Assembly (NCBI GenBank): GCA_039978895.1
Contig: JBDWAL010000033.1
Span: 124,001-188,000, forward strand
Reading direction: 5' to 3'
Origin: Aliishimia sp039978895
GTDB taxonomy: Bacteria; Pseudomonadota; Alphaproteobacteria; Rhodobacterales; Rhodobacteraceae
DNA: 64,000 nucleotides
Under the pieces are notes generated by a model that had not been told where the DNA came from, made no database searches, and was given only the letters and a program-made list of their open reading frames with translations. Shown here piece after piece: positions 42,608 to 50,320 of the stretch (within the stretch, counting starts at the first letter, position 1; every line of letters begins with the position of its first letter). A program made the translations under genes and the position numbers.

Positions 42608-44320
42608 ATGACGTACCGGGCCCCCGTTGAAGATTATGCCTTCCTATACAAACACATTGTTGGCTTTGATCGCGTTTCTGCGACCGAGCTTTTTGCGGAT
42701 GCGAGTTCAGATGTCGTGAGCGCGATTCTCACGGAGGCTGGAAAGTTATGCGAAGATATCCTCGCACCGCTTCAACGCCCCGGTGATTTGCATCCTGCGC
42801 GCCTTGAAAACGGTGTGGTGCGAACATCGCCCGGTTATGATCAAGGTTACAAAGCGATTGCCGAAGGGGGATGGGTCGGAATGGCCGCTGATCCCGAATA
42901 CGGCGGTATGGGGTTGCCGATGACGGTGGCCACCACAGTGAATGAAATGATGAGCGCGACCTGCTTATCGTTGCAGCTTGCGCCTTTGATGTCTCAAGGC
43001 CAGATTGAAGCATTGCAACATCACGGCAGTGACGAAATCAAAGCGACCTATTTGCCCAAGTTGATCAGTGGCGAATGGACCGGGACCATGAACCTAACAG
43101 AGCCGCAAGCGGGCAGTGATGTTGGTGCGTTGACCACCAAAGCCACGCCCAATGGCGATGGGTCTTACGACGTCTCGGGGCAGAAAATTTACATCTCTTG
43201 GGGCGATAACGACTTCGCAGAGAATGTCTGCCACCTTGTTTTGGCGCGTCTTCCGGGCGCTCCTGCAGGAACCAAGGGCATCAGCCTTTTTATTGTGCCG
43301 AAGCGAATTCCGGATGAAAACGGCGATGCGGGCGTTGCCAATACGCTCAACGTTGTGAGCCTTGAGCACAAAATGGGCCTAAACGGGTCGCCGACCTGTG
43401 TAATGCAATATGACAATGCCAAAGGATGGCTTGTCGGTCCTGAGCAAGGCGGTATGGCTGCCATGTTTACCATGATGAACAATGCCAGACTGGGTGTTGG
43501 CGGTCAGGGCATTGGTGTCTCGGAAGGGGCATATCAACACGCATTGGCCTATGCCGTGGATCGCAAGCAAGGCAGAACGCCTGTGCAGGGTCAGGGTACC
43601 ATCATTGACCACGCGGATGTGCGCCGGATGTTGATGCAGATGAAAGCAGACACATTTGCGTCGCGTTCAATTGGGCTGATGTGCGCGGTCGCCATCGACA
43701 TGCAGACAGCGACGCAAGACCCTGTTTGGAAGGCACGTGCTGCACTGTTGACCCCAATTGCCAAGGCGTTTGGAACCGAAACGGGGATGAATTCTGCACG
43801 GTTGGGCATCCAAGTGCATGGTGGCATGGGCGTAATCGAAGAAACTGGTGCCGCCCAATTCAGTCGCGATGTGCGTGTGACGGCGATCTACGAAGGCACC
43901 AATGGCATTCAAGCCATGGACCTTGTGGCCCGTAAGATGATGGATGGGGGCGAAGCCGCAGGCGCGCTGTTGGACGAAATCGAAGTTGACGCGGAAGCGG
44001 CGCGTGCCACATTGCCGGACTTGGCTGAAGCCGTCTGGGAGGCAACTGAAACGCTGCGCGAAACGACCGATTGGCTGGTGTCCCAGACGGATATGAACGA
44101 GCGATTTGCAGGTGCAGTGCCTTATTTGATGGGGTTTGCACGCGTGCTAGGTGCGCATGTGCATCTGATGGCTGCAATGGCAGATCAAGGCGGGGCACGC
44201 GAAAAACTTGCGCGTTTCTATATCAAACGTTTGCTGCCTGAGCATCTCGGCCTTTTGGCGCAAGCAACTGTTGGCGCTGATGATCTTTACGCGATGACCA
44301 CCGAGGAGCTTACAGCCTGA
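42608..44320 (+). CDS. Acyl-CoA dehydrogenase (large, DmdC/AcdB-like form)
   Basis: The 570-residue FAD enzyme is longer than the usual 380-residue acyl-CoA dehydrogenases. The FAD/substrate signature MNLTEPQAGSDVGAL and the C-terminal VHGGMGVIEETGAAQ and IYEGTNGIQAMDL are present, plus an added C-terminal helical domain (about 450-570). This large form includes 3-methylmercaptopropionyl-CoA dehydrogenase (DmdC) of DMSP degradation and other acyl-CoA dehydrogenases. I cannot assign the substrate. GGAGAG lies before ATG 42608. The stop overlaps the next ATG (TGATG), so the two are coupled. Confidence 0.92.
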   Translation: MTYRAPVEDYAFLYKHIVGFDRVSATELFADASSDVVSAILTEAGKLCEDILAPLQRPGDLHPARLENGVVRTSPGYDQGYKAIAEGGWVGMAADPEYGGMGLPMTVATTVNEMMSATCLSLQLAPLMSQGQIEALQHHGSDEIKATYLPKLISGEWTGTMNLTEPQAGSDVGALTTKATPNGDGSYDVSGQKIYISWGDNDFAENVCHLVLARLPGAPAGTKGISLFIVPKRIPDENGDAGVANTLNVVSLEHKMGLNGSPTCVMQYDNAKGWLVGPEQGGMAAMFTMMNNARLGVGGQGIGVSEGAYQHALAYAVDRKQGRTPVQGQGTIIDHADVRRMLMQMKADTFASRSIGLMCAVAIDMQTATQDPVWKARAALLTPIAKAFGTETGMNSARLGIQVHGGMGVIEETGAAQFSRDVRVTAIYEGTNGIQAMDLVARKMMDGGEAAGALLDEIEVDAEAARATLPDLAEAVWEATETLRETTDWLVSQTDMNERFAGAVPYLMGFARVLGAHVHLMAAMADQGGAREKLARFYIKRLLPEHLGLLAQATVGADDLYAMTTEELTA

Positions 44321-45375
44321 TGCAAGATGGAACGCCCGACCCGAAACGCCCGGGCATCCGCTATCCTTGGGACACGCCTCCGGAGTACGGACACGCCATA
44401 GAAGTCGCGCCCGGTGTGCTTTGGACCCGGATGCCGTTGCCGTTGCGCTTAGACCACGTCAATGTCTACGCGCTCGATGAGGGCGATAGCTGGACTGTGA
44501 TCGACACTGGATTTGCGTCCAAGAAAATCCGGGCGATCTGGCAAGACTTCATGGCCGGACCTTTGGGTGGCAAACCGATCGGCCGGGTGATTGTGACCCA
44601 CCATCACCCGGATCACATTGGTCTGGCGGGATGGTTGCAAACTGATTTCGGTGCGGAACTGGTGACAACGCGGACGTCTTGGTTGATGGCCCGGATGCTA
44701 ACGTTGGATATTCAAGAGGTGCAAGCACAAGAAACGCTCGATTTCTGGCGCAGTTCAGGCATGGACACAGAGATCTACGAAAAACGCGCCTCGGAACGCC
44801 CTTTCAACTTTGGTGACATCGTAGCGCCTTTGCCATTGGGTTACACACGTATCCAGCAAGGCGATACGATCCAGATGGGTGGGCGCGTGTGGGATGTGCA
44901 TATTGGCAACGGCCATGCCCCCGAACACGCAACCTTCTGGAGCCGCGATGACAATCTGGTCATAGCGGGCGACCAGCTTTTGCCGTCTATCAGCCCAAAT
45001 ATTGGGGTTTACGCAACCGAACCGATGGCGGACCCGCTCGCGGAATGGCTTGAAGCGTGTGAAAGATTCGTTCCACTCGCGCGGGCAGATCAGTTGATCC
45101 TTGGGGGGCACAAACTACCGTTCACAGGATTACCGATGCGGTTGCGTCAGTTAATCGACAACCATCACGGCGGATTAAAGCGATTGTTGGCATATCTCGA
45201 TACGCCGAAAGCTTCGGCGGAGTGCTTTTCGCCATTGTTCAAGCGCAAGATTGGTGAGGGGGAATATGGCCTCGCTTTGGTAGAAGCGATCGCGCATCTG
45301 AGCCATTTGTATCAAGCGGGCCAAGTGACCCGCACGCGCCGTGAAGATGGCGCTTGGGTGTACAAGGCGGTTTGA
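44320..45375 (+). CDS. MBL-fold metallo-hydrolase (LACTB2-like)
   Basis: The 351-residue protein has the metallo-beta-lactamase motif THHHPDHIG (two-metal site), later GNGHAPEH and IAGDQLLP ligands, and a C-terminal winged-helix part, the layout of LACTB2-like hydrolases. Translational coupling to the acyl-CoA dehydrogenase suggests it hydrolyses a related thioester or lactone, which is inference. Cytoplasmic, no signal peptide. Confidence 0.9.
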   Translation: MQDGTPDPKRPGIRYPWDTPPEYGHAIEVAPGVLWTRMPLPLRLDHVNVYALDEGDSWTVIDTGFASKKIRAIWQDFMAGPLGGKPIGRVIVTHHHPDHIGLAGWLQTDFGAELVTTRTSWLMARMLTLDIQEVQAQETLDFWRSSGMDTEIYEKRASERPFNFGDIVAPLPLGYTRIQQGDTIQMGGRVWDVHIGNGHAPEHATFWSRDDNLVIAGDQLLPSISPNIGVYATEPMADPLAEWLEACERFVPLARADQLILGGHKLPFTGLPMRLRQLIDNHHGGLKRLLAYLDTPKASAECFSPLFKRKIGEGEYGLALVEAIAHLSHLYQAGQVTRTRREDGAWVYKAV

Positions 45376-45497
45376 TGTTTATGCCCAATTTTACGGAAAG
45401 TTGAACAGTTAGGCGATAGTTTTGGATATATCTGCCAGCTTGGTTAAGGATACGATGATTGGCATGATTGTTGTGCCGCTAAAAGGGAGTGCGACCC

Positions 45498-45953
45498 GTG
45501 CAAGATAAAATAAACACATCCGCCGAAGCTGTTGAAGCAGACGTGTTACCGCGTCGCTACGAGGTTCACACCGAAAAAGACGTCAAAGACGGCGACCAGC
45601 CGGTGCCTGATAAAGTCGCCAAGGATGCGAAGTCCAAGAGTCCCGCGCAATGGGCCTATGAGCGGATTGTGATGTATCTTCAAGAGTTTGAGAAAAATCT
45701 TGATGCCGAACATGAAGTCGCAATGGGCTTTACTGGCGGTGATGCTGGCGTTCTACGGATTGAAGGCATGGGGTATTTCGACCCTGATGTCATCACGTTT
45801 TATGGCAGCGATCCAACTGGTGCTAAAACCCAGCTGATCCAACATGTGACGCAGTTGAACGTGATGTTGCGTACGCTGCCAAAGGCGGTGGAAGCCGCTG
45901 AACCTAATCGTATTGGCTTTCGGTTGGCGCAAGACTTGGATCAGAAAGCTTAA
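45498..45953 (+). CDS. Conserved hypothetical protein (DUF6173-like)
   Basis: The 151-residue soluble protein has a charged, probably disordered N-terminus (about 1-45) and a conserved domain with WAYERIVMYLQEFEKNLD and VEAAEPNRIGFRLAQ. I associate this pattern with DUF6173, known mainly from Rhodobacterales, with no function assigned. I chose GTG 45498, which has AAGGGAG 8 bases upstream; another GTG at 45489 lies inside that ribosome site. Confidence 0.6.
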   Translation: MQDKINTSAEAVEADVLPRRYEVHTEKDVKDGDQPVPDKVAKDAKSKSPAQWAYERIVMYLQEFEKNLDAEHEVAMGFTGGDAGVLRIEGMGYFDPDVITFYGSDPTGAKTQLIQHVTQLNVMLRTLPKAVEAAEPNRIGFRLAQDLDQKA

Positions 45954-46055
45954 ATCAGGGACGGGCTGCGCCCATTTGGCCCCGTGACATAGTGTATAGA
46001 ATCCGGTAATCGGCGGAAAAATAGCGTACCGACTAAATTAGAGGGAATTTCTCAA

Positions 46056-46190
46056 GTGGCAGACCACAAGCACGGCGAAATGGATATCAAAACTCAAGAA
46101 GCCGTTTTCGAAGGCTTCATGGCGTGGACCAAGTGGTCCGTGATCGCGATCATCGGCTTAGTTATTTTAATGGCGATTTTCATCACCTAA
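46056..46190 (+). CDS. aa3-type cytochrome c oxidase subunit IV
   Basis: This 44-residue protein begins at GTG 46056 with AGAGGGA upstream. It opens MADHKHGEMDIKTQE and has one membrane helix (about residues 24-43), which matches the small bacterial aa3-oxidase subunit IV of Rhodobacter and Paracoccus. That subunit is a single-helix component of the respiratory oxidase in the inner membrane. The catalytic subunits are not in this window, as is usual because this gene stands alone. Confidence 0.88.
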   Translation: MADHKHGEMDIKTQEAVFEGFMAWTKWSVIAIIGLVILMAIFIT

Positions 46191-46232
46191 GTTGCGTTTG
46201 AAACGTTCGATTAAGACCAAAGGAAAGTAGTG

Positions 46233-46850
46233 ATGCGAAACCTGTTTGTGCGCGTTTTCGCGATTCTAAGCCTATTCTTATTGGTCGCCTGTGGCGCGGG
46301 TGGCGGACAGGGTCCTTTGCCAATTGCGCAAGAACAGGCTGTGGCGTTCGCAGCAAGTGGGCCGCCGACGATTACAGTGATCACGATGGTCAACAATCGC
46401 ACCGGCGCGGGGGGGCACTCTGCTTTGATGGTGTCTGGATCTCAACGGGTTCTGTTTGATCCGGCAGGTTCGTATCGCCCTGATTACCTGACAGAACAGG
46501 GCGATGTCTTATATGGGATCACCGACAGACATTACGGATATTACCTGAGCGCACATGCACGCAATTCGCATCACGTGGTTATGCAATCCATGGTCGTAAG
46601 CCCCGAGGCCGCCGAAAAGGCTTTGGCCTTGGTGCAAGAACGTGGCAGCGTTAGCAGCGCACTTTGCACCAATTCAACAACGACGATTTTGAAGCAAGTG
46701 CCGGGATTCGAAGATATCGGTGTTACGTTTTTTCCAAAGCGGCTGATGAAGCAGATCGCCGAACGTCCGGGCGTTACGACAGACAAATGGATCGAAAACG
46801 ACGAAGGTGACGTGATCGACGGAATAGTCGACGTCGTTGCCTCAGAGTAG
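46233..46850 (+). CDS. Hypothetical lipoprotein
   Basis: The 205-residue protein has a lipoprotein signal with lipobox LVAC (about residue 20). The mature part contains GAGGHSALMVSGSQRVLFDP and SALCTNSTTTIL. A His followed later by a Cys in such settings recalls papain-like NlpC or LRAT folds, but the order and spacing are not enough for a call. ATG 46233 has AAGGAAAG 6 bases upstream. The end overlaps convergent azlD by 9 bases. Confidence 0.65.
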   Translation: MRNLFVRVFAILSLFLLVACGAGGGQGPLPIAQEQAVAFAASGPPTITVITMVNNRTGAGGHSALMVSGSQRVLFDPAGSYRPDYLTEQGDVLYGITDRHYGYYLSAHARNSHHVVMQSMVVSPEAAEKALALVQERGSVSSALCTNSTTTILKQVPGFEDIGVTFFPKRLMKQIAERPGVTTDKWIENDEGDVIDGIVDVVASE

Positions 46851-47174
46851 ATACAACAATCCGAACAATGTAATCGCGCCAGCTGCGATTGCGGCGACAA
46901 CATTTTTCGTCAGATAACCAACAGAAAACGTAGCAGCTGCGGCGGCCAAGCGCGGCGCGTCCGGGCTTCCGCCCGTGGCAGCGGGCCACATAATCAGCGG
47001 TGCGACCAAGGCGGGCAAAACCGCCACAGCTGTGTAGCGCAAATGACGCAAAAGCCATGGTGGCAAAGCTCGGTCCCCAACCACGCCCAAGAAGACAAAT
47101 CGGATCAAAAAGCTGCCCACACCAAGTGCAATGATGATGAACCAAAGTTCTGCTGTGCCTGTGCTGCCTGTCAT
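46842..47174 (-). CDS. azlD: AzlD domain protein (branched-chain amino acid exporter small subunit)
   Basis: The 110-residue protein has four membrane segments and the AzlD features IRFVFLGVVGDRALPPW and RYTAVAVLPALVAP. With AzlC it forms an inner-membrane branched-chain amino acid exporter. ATG 47174 overlaps the azlC stop by 4 bases. The frame continues upstream inside azlC but that part is not coding. Confidence 0.92.
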   Translation of the reverse strand: MTGSTGTAELWFIIIALGVGSFLIRFVFLGVVGDRALPPWLLRHLRYTAVAVLPALVAPLIMWPAATGGSPDAPRLAAAAATFSVGYLTKNVVAAIAAGAITLFGLLYLL

Positions 47175-47881
47175 GGACGTCGCGTCTCCATCCAGAGTTC
47201 CGCGCGCGCGCCAGCCATCATCCCGGCTAAGGCGCCAACCACGAGACCAAGCGAGTATGGCAGGCCAGCCGACAGAAGCGCCACAACGATTGCTGTCAAT
47301 GCGGCCACAACATGTGCGCCAGTGCGCAACATCGGCCCAATCAACGCCAGAAATGCAATTGGGATCACAAAGTCCAACGCCCATGCTTCTGGGATTTGCT
47401 GTCCGACCAACGCGCCAACAAGCGTGAAGAGGTACCACATCGGGCAAATTGGGGTCACGGTGCCAAAAAAATATCCAAGTCGTTGCATCGGCGTCAAAGC
47501 GGGCTCTGCTTCGAACTTTTGGTAGGACACCGCATAGGTTTGATCGACCAAAAAGTAGGCGGCAACAGCGCGCCACCAAAACGGGACTTGCCCAAGGTAA
47601 GGTGTGATTGACGCAGAATACATCGCCATGCGCAAGTTCACGATCAACGCGGACGCCAGCACAACAAGGGCAGGCGCGCCATCTTCCATCATCGACAAGG
47701 CTGTGAATTGTGCAGCACCCGCAATCACCACCACAGAAAACGCCATCGTTTCGAAGATGCTCAAACCTGCTTCAGTCGCCAGTACGCCAAAAAGTACCGC
47801 GAAGGGGGCTGCAACCACCAGAAATGGGGCGCTGTCCCAGAAGCCAGCCCAAAAGGCAGATTTGGTGGTGGTTATCGGCAT
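47171..47881 (-). CDS. azlC: AzlC family branched-chain amino acid permease
   Basis: The 236-residue protein has about eight membrane segments and AzlC signatures such as GAAQFTALSMMEDGAP, LRMAMYSASITPYLG and FLVDQTYAVSYQKF. It is the large subunit of the AzlCD exporter. It is divergent from fdhD with a 74-base gap that must hold both promoters. Confidence 0.94.
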   Translation of the reverse strand: MPITTTKSAFWAGFWDSAPFLVVAAPFAVLFGVLATEAGLSIFETMAFSVVVIAGAAQFTALSMMEDGAPALVVLASALIVNLRMAMYSASITPYLGQVPFWWRAVAAYFLVDQTYAVSYQKFEAEPALTPMQRLGYFFGTVTPICPMWYLFTLVGALVGQQIPEAWALDFVIPIAFLALIGPMLRTGAHVVAALTAIVVALLSAGLPYSLGLVVGALAGMMAGARAELWMETRRP

Positions 47882-47955
47882 GGTAAACCCGTATTTTGTC
47901 GGGGAGATGGGTCAGGCTTAGCGACCCATTAAACCGGATGCAATGGGAGGTCGCA

Positions 47956-48837
47956 TTGGGCACACAGGATGAAACGGACTCCTATCTGATTGCGCCTAAT
48001 CCGAGCGCAGCGCGTTTGACGCGTCAGGTGCAAGGCATCGGACAAGATGGGCAGCCGCAAAATTTGTCTGTGGTTGAAGAGCGCCCGCTGACGATTTTCC
48101 TGAATTCGCAGGAAATCGTCACGGCCATGACGATCGGCGACTATCCAGAATACCTCGCGGTTGGGTTCTTGCGAAATCAAGGAATGCTGGCCGACAGTGA
48201 CGAAATCACACGGATTGATTACGACGAAGACCTTGAAGTTGTGGTTGTGCGCACGGCAATTGAAACCAGTCACGAAGAAAAGCTGAAAAAGAAAACCCGC
48301 ACTTCCGGATGTGCTGTGGGAACAGTCTTCGGGGACATGATGGAAGGGTTGGACGGTGTCGTGCTGCCTCAAACCAAACTACATACGTCGTGGCTTTATA
48401 CGTTGAGCGCAAAAATCAACCGAACCCCAAGCCTTTACCTAGAGGCGGGCGCAATCCACGGCACGATTTTGTGCCAACAGGACCGCCCGTTGGTCTACAT
48501 GGAAGATGTGGGCCGTCATAACGCGGTCGACAAAATTGCAGGTTGGATGTGGCAAGAACAAGTAAGTGCGCAGGACAAAATCCTTTACACGACAGGGCGG
48601 CTCACCTCAGAAATGGTGATCAAAACGGCGATGATGGGTATTCCAGTGCTTGCATCGCGCTCTGGTTTTACCGCTTGGGGCGTTGATATCGCGCGCCAAG
48701 TTGGCCTGACTTTGATTGGTCGGATGCGGGGCCAACGCTTTGTCTGTTTGAGCGGCGCAGAACGTGTCGTGTGGGACGCGGACTTGGCGCAAGTGCCTGA
48801 TGAAGACCGCAAACATCGCCGGAAAAGCGCGACATGA
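47956..48837 (+). CDS. fdhD: Formate dehydrogenase accessory sulfurtransferase FdhD
   Basis: The 293-residue protein has the FdhD core: TIGDYPEYLAVGFLRNQGM, MEDVGRHNAVDKI and TTGRLTSEMVIKTA. FdhD passes sulfur to the bis-MGD cofactor of formate dehydrogenase. The usual CxxC of the mobile loop is reduced to one Cys (TSGCAVGT). TTG 47956 was chosen because GGGAGG stands 5 bases upstream; ATG 47938 and an earlier start at 47896 are in frame. It heads a five-gene Mo-cofactor operon. Confidence 0.92.
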   Translation: MGTQDETDSYLIAPNPSAARLTRQVQGIGQDGQPQNLSVVEERPLTIFLNSQEIVTAMTIGDYPEYLAVGFLRNQGMLADSDEITRIDYDEDLEVVVVRTAIETSHEEKLKKKTRTSGCAVGTVFGDMMEGLDGVVLPQTKLHTSWLYTLSAKINRTPSLYLEAGAIHGTILCQQDRPLVYMEDVGRHNAVDKIAGWMWQEQVSAQDKILYTTGRLTSEMVIKTAMMGIPVLASRSGFTAWGVDIARQVGLTLIGRMRGQRFVCLSGAERVVWDADLAQVPDEDRKHRRKSAT

Positions 48838-49223
48838 CTGTGACATGGGTCTTTGTGTTGTTGATCTTCGCGGGGGTGTGCTCGCTTGGGGTTCGCTTTC
48901 GAGGTTTCAGTCTTTGGGCCGATGTCGTGCGGGCACTAGATGCGATGCCGGAACCTTTTCGCACGGCGAGCAAGTGGCCAGACATGCCGGGCAAAGCCAC
49001 TATCGACAAACGTTTGCAAAATCGCGTTGTGTATTTCGGTGCCCCACCCGGGGCGAGCGAAGAGGCCAAACTGGCTGCCGGGAAATATCGCAAATTGAAT
49101 ATCAGCCTTTATGCGGGTTGGTTCGTTGTTTTTGCTGTGTTTGTGGGCTGGCCTGTTTTAATTTTGGCGGTGCTTTTGGCGATTTCTGCGTTGATCGCGT
49201 CGCCTTGGCCGCGCGTGTCTTAA
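48834..49223 (+). CDS. Hypothetical membrane protein in the Mo-cofactor operon
   Basis: The 129-residue protein has an N-terminal membrane segment (3-20), a soluble middle (about 25-90) and two close C-terminal segments (about 93-125). It overlaps fdhD by 4 bases and is followed 15 bases later by mobA, so it belongs to the operon. I recognise no family. A role in molybdoenzyme maturation is only a guess from position. Confidence 0.7.
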   Translation: MTVTWVFVLLIFAGVCSLGVRFRGFSLWADVVRALDAMPEPFRTASKWPDMPGKATIDKRLQNRVVYFGAPPGASEEAKLAAGKYRKLNISLYAGWFVVFAVFVGWPVLILAVLLAISALIASPWPRVS

Positions 49224-49238
49224 AGAATGGAAAATCGC

Positions 49239-49832
49239 ATGAAACAACCCCTTGGTGTGATCTTGGCTGGAGGGCAGGCCACGCGGATGGGTGGTGGCGA
49301 TAAAGGACGTTTGATGCTGGGGGGCCAAAGCCTACTCACGCGCGTCATTGAGCGGCTTGATCCGCAAGTTGACGGGGTTGTGCTAAATGCTAACGGCGAT
49401 CCTTTGCGCTTCGCTGATCTTGGGTTGCCAGTGGTTTCGGACAGTGTGGATGGTTTCGCGGGCCCGCTGGCAGGTGTGCTGGCCGGTTTGGATTATGCTG
49501 CTGCGAAGGGGTTCGAGACAGTCGTGACTGCAGCTGCAGATACCCCCTTTTTCCCAGCTGATTTGGTGCCGCGATTGTTGTTGGCGGCTGAAAACATGGA
49601 ACACCCGCTGGCTTTATCTGCCAGTCCCGATGGGCGCCAGCCGACCTTTGGATTGTGGCCCGTTGCCTTGCGCGATGATCTGCGTACGGCTTTGCAAGAT
49701 GGGTTGCGCAAAGTTGTGTTGTGGACCGACAAACATCAGGGTCAAATGGCTGAGTTTCCGGGGAGTGCGCCCGATCCATTCTTCAATGTGAACACGCCGG
49801 AAGATCTTGCATTGGCGGAGGGCTGGATTTGA
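49239..49832 (+). CDS. mobA: Molybdenum cofactor guanylyltransferase MobA
   Basis: The 197-residue nucleotidyltransferase has the signature GVILAGGQATRMGGGDKG at the N-terminus, then DTPFFPADLV with the metal-binding Asp and FFNVNTPEDL near the end. It links GMP to molybdopterin to make MGD. ATG 49239 has a GGA 7 bases upstream; ATG 49227 is an in-frame alternative. The stop overlaps the mobB start. Confidence 0.96.
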   Translation: MKQPLGVILAGGQATRMGGGDKGRLMLGGQSLLTRVIERLDPQVDGVVLNANGDPLRFADLGLPVVSDSVDGFAGPLAGVLAGLDYAAAKGFETVVTAAADTPFFPADLVPRLLLAAENMEHPLALSASPDGRQPTFGLWPVALRDDLRTALQDGLRKVVLWTDKHQGQMAEFPGSAPDPFFNVNTPEDLALAEGWI

Positions 49833-50320
49833 AGGTTTGGGGGATTACGGGGTGGAAAAACACCGGAAAGACCGGCCTCACCACACGTTTGGTGACTGAG
49901 TTTCTGTCTCGCGGATTTTCCGTCTCTACGATCAAACATGCCCATCACAGCGCGGATGTAGATCATCCGGGAACGGACAGCCATCGACATCGCATCGCCG
50001 GGGCGTCGGAGGTGGTCTTGGCGACCCCAACCCGTGTTGCGATCATGCACGAGTTGCGGGAAGATCCGGAACCCTCCTTATCGACATTGATCGCGCGAAT
50101 GTCTCCAGTCGATCTGGTGCTGATAGAAGGCTATAAACGCGAACCTCATCCCAAGATCGAAACCCATCGAGGTGCCGTAGATCAACCGTTGATTGCGCCA
50201 AATGATCGGACAATTCGAGCAGTTGCCAGTGACGGGGGGCTAGACATCGACCGCCCTGTTATCGACCTGAATGACACGGGTGCAATCGCGGATTTTATCG
50301 CAGCGGAGCTCGGGTTATGA
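49829..50320 (+). CDS. mobB: Molybdopterin-guanine dinucleotide biosynthesis protein MobB
   Basis: The 163-residue P-loop protein has GITGWKNTGKTGL (Walker A), the TIKHAHH segment typical of MobB, and LVLIEGYKREPHPKIE. It is thought to bind GTP and assist MobA. The start is TTG within the TTGA overlap with mobA, and its stop overlaps the next ATG, so translation of the three is coupled. Confidence 0.95.
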   Translation: MKVWGITGWKNTGKTGLTTRLVTEFLSRGFSVSTIKHAHHSADVDHPGTDSHRHRIAGASEVVLATPTRVAIMHELREDPEPSLSTLIARMSPVDLVLIEGYKREPHPKIETHRGAVDQPLIAPNDRTIRAVASDGGLDIDRPVIDLNDTGAIADFIAAELGL

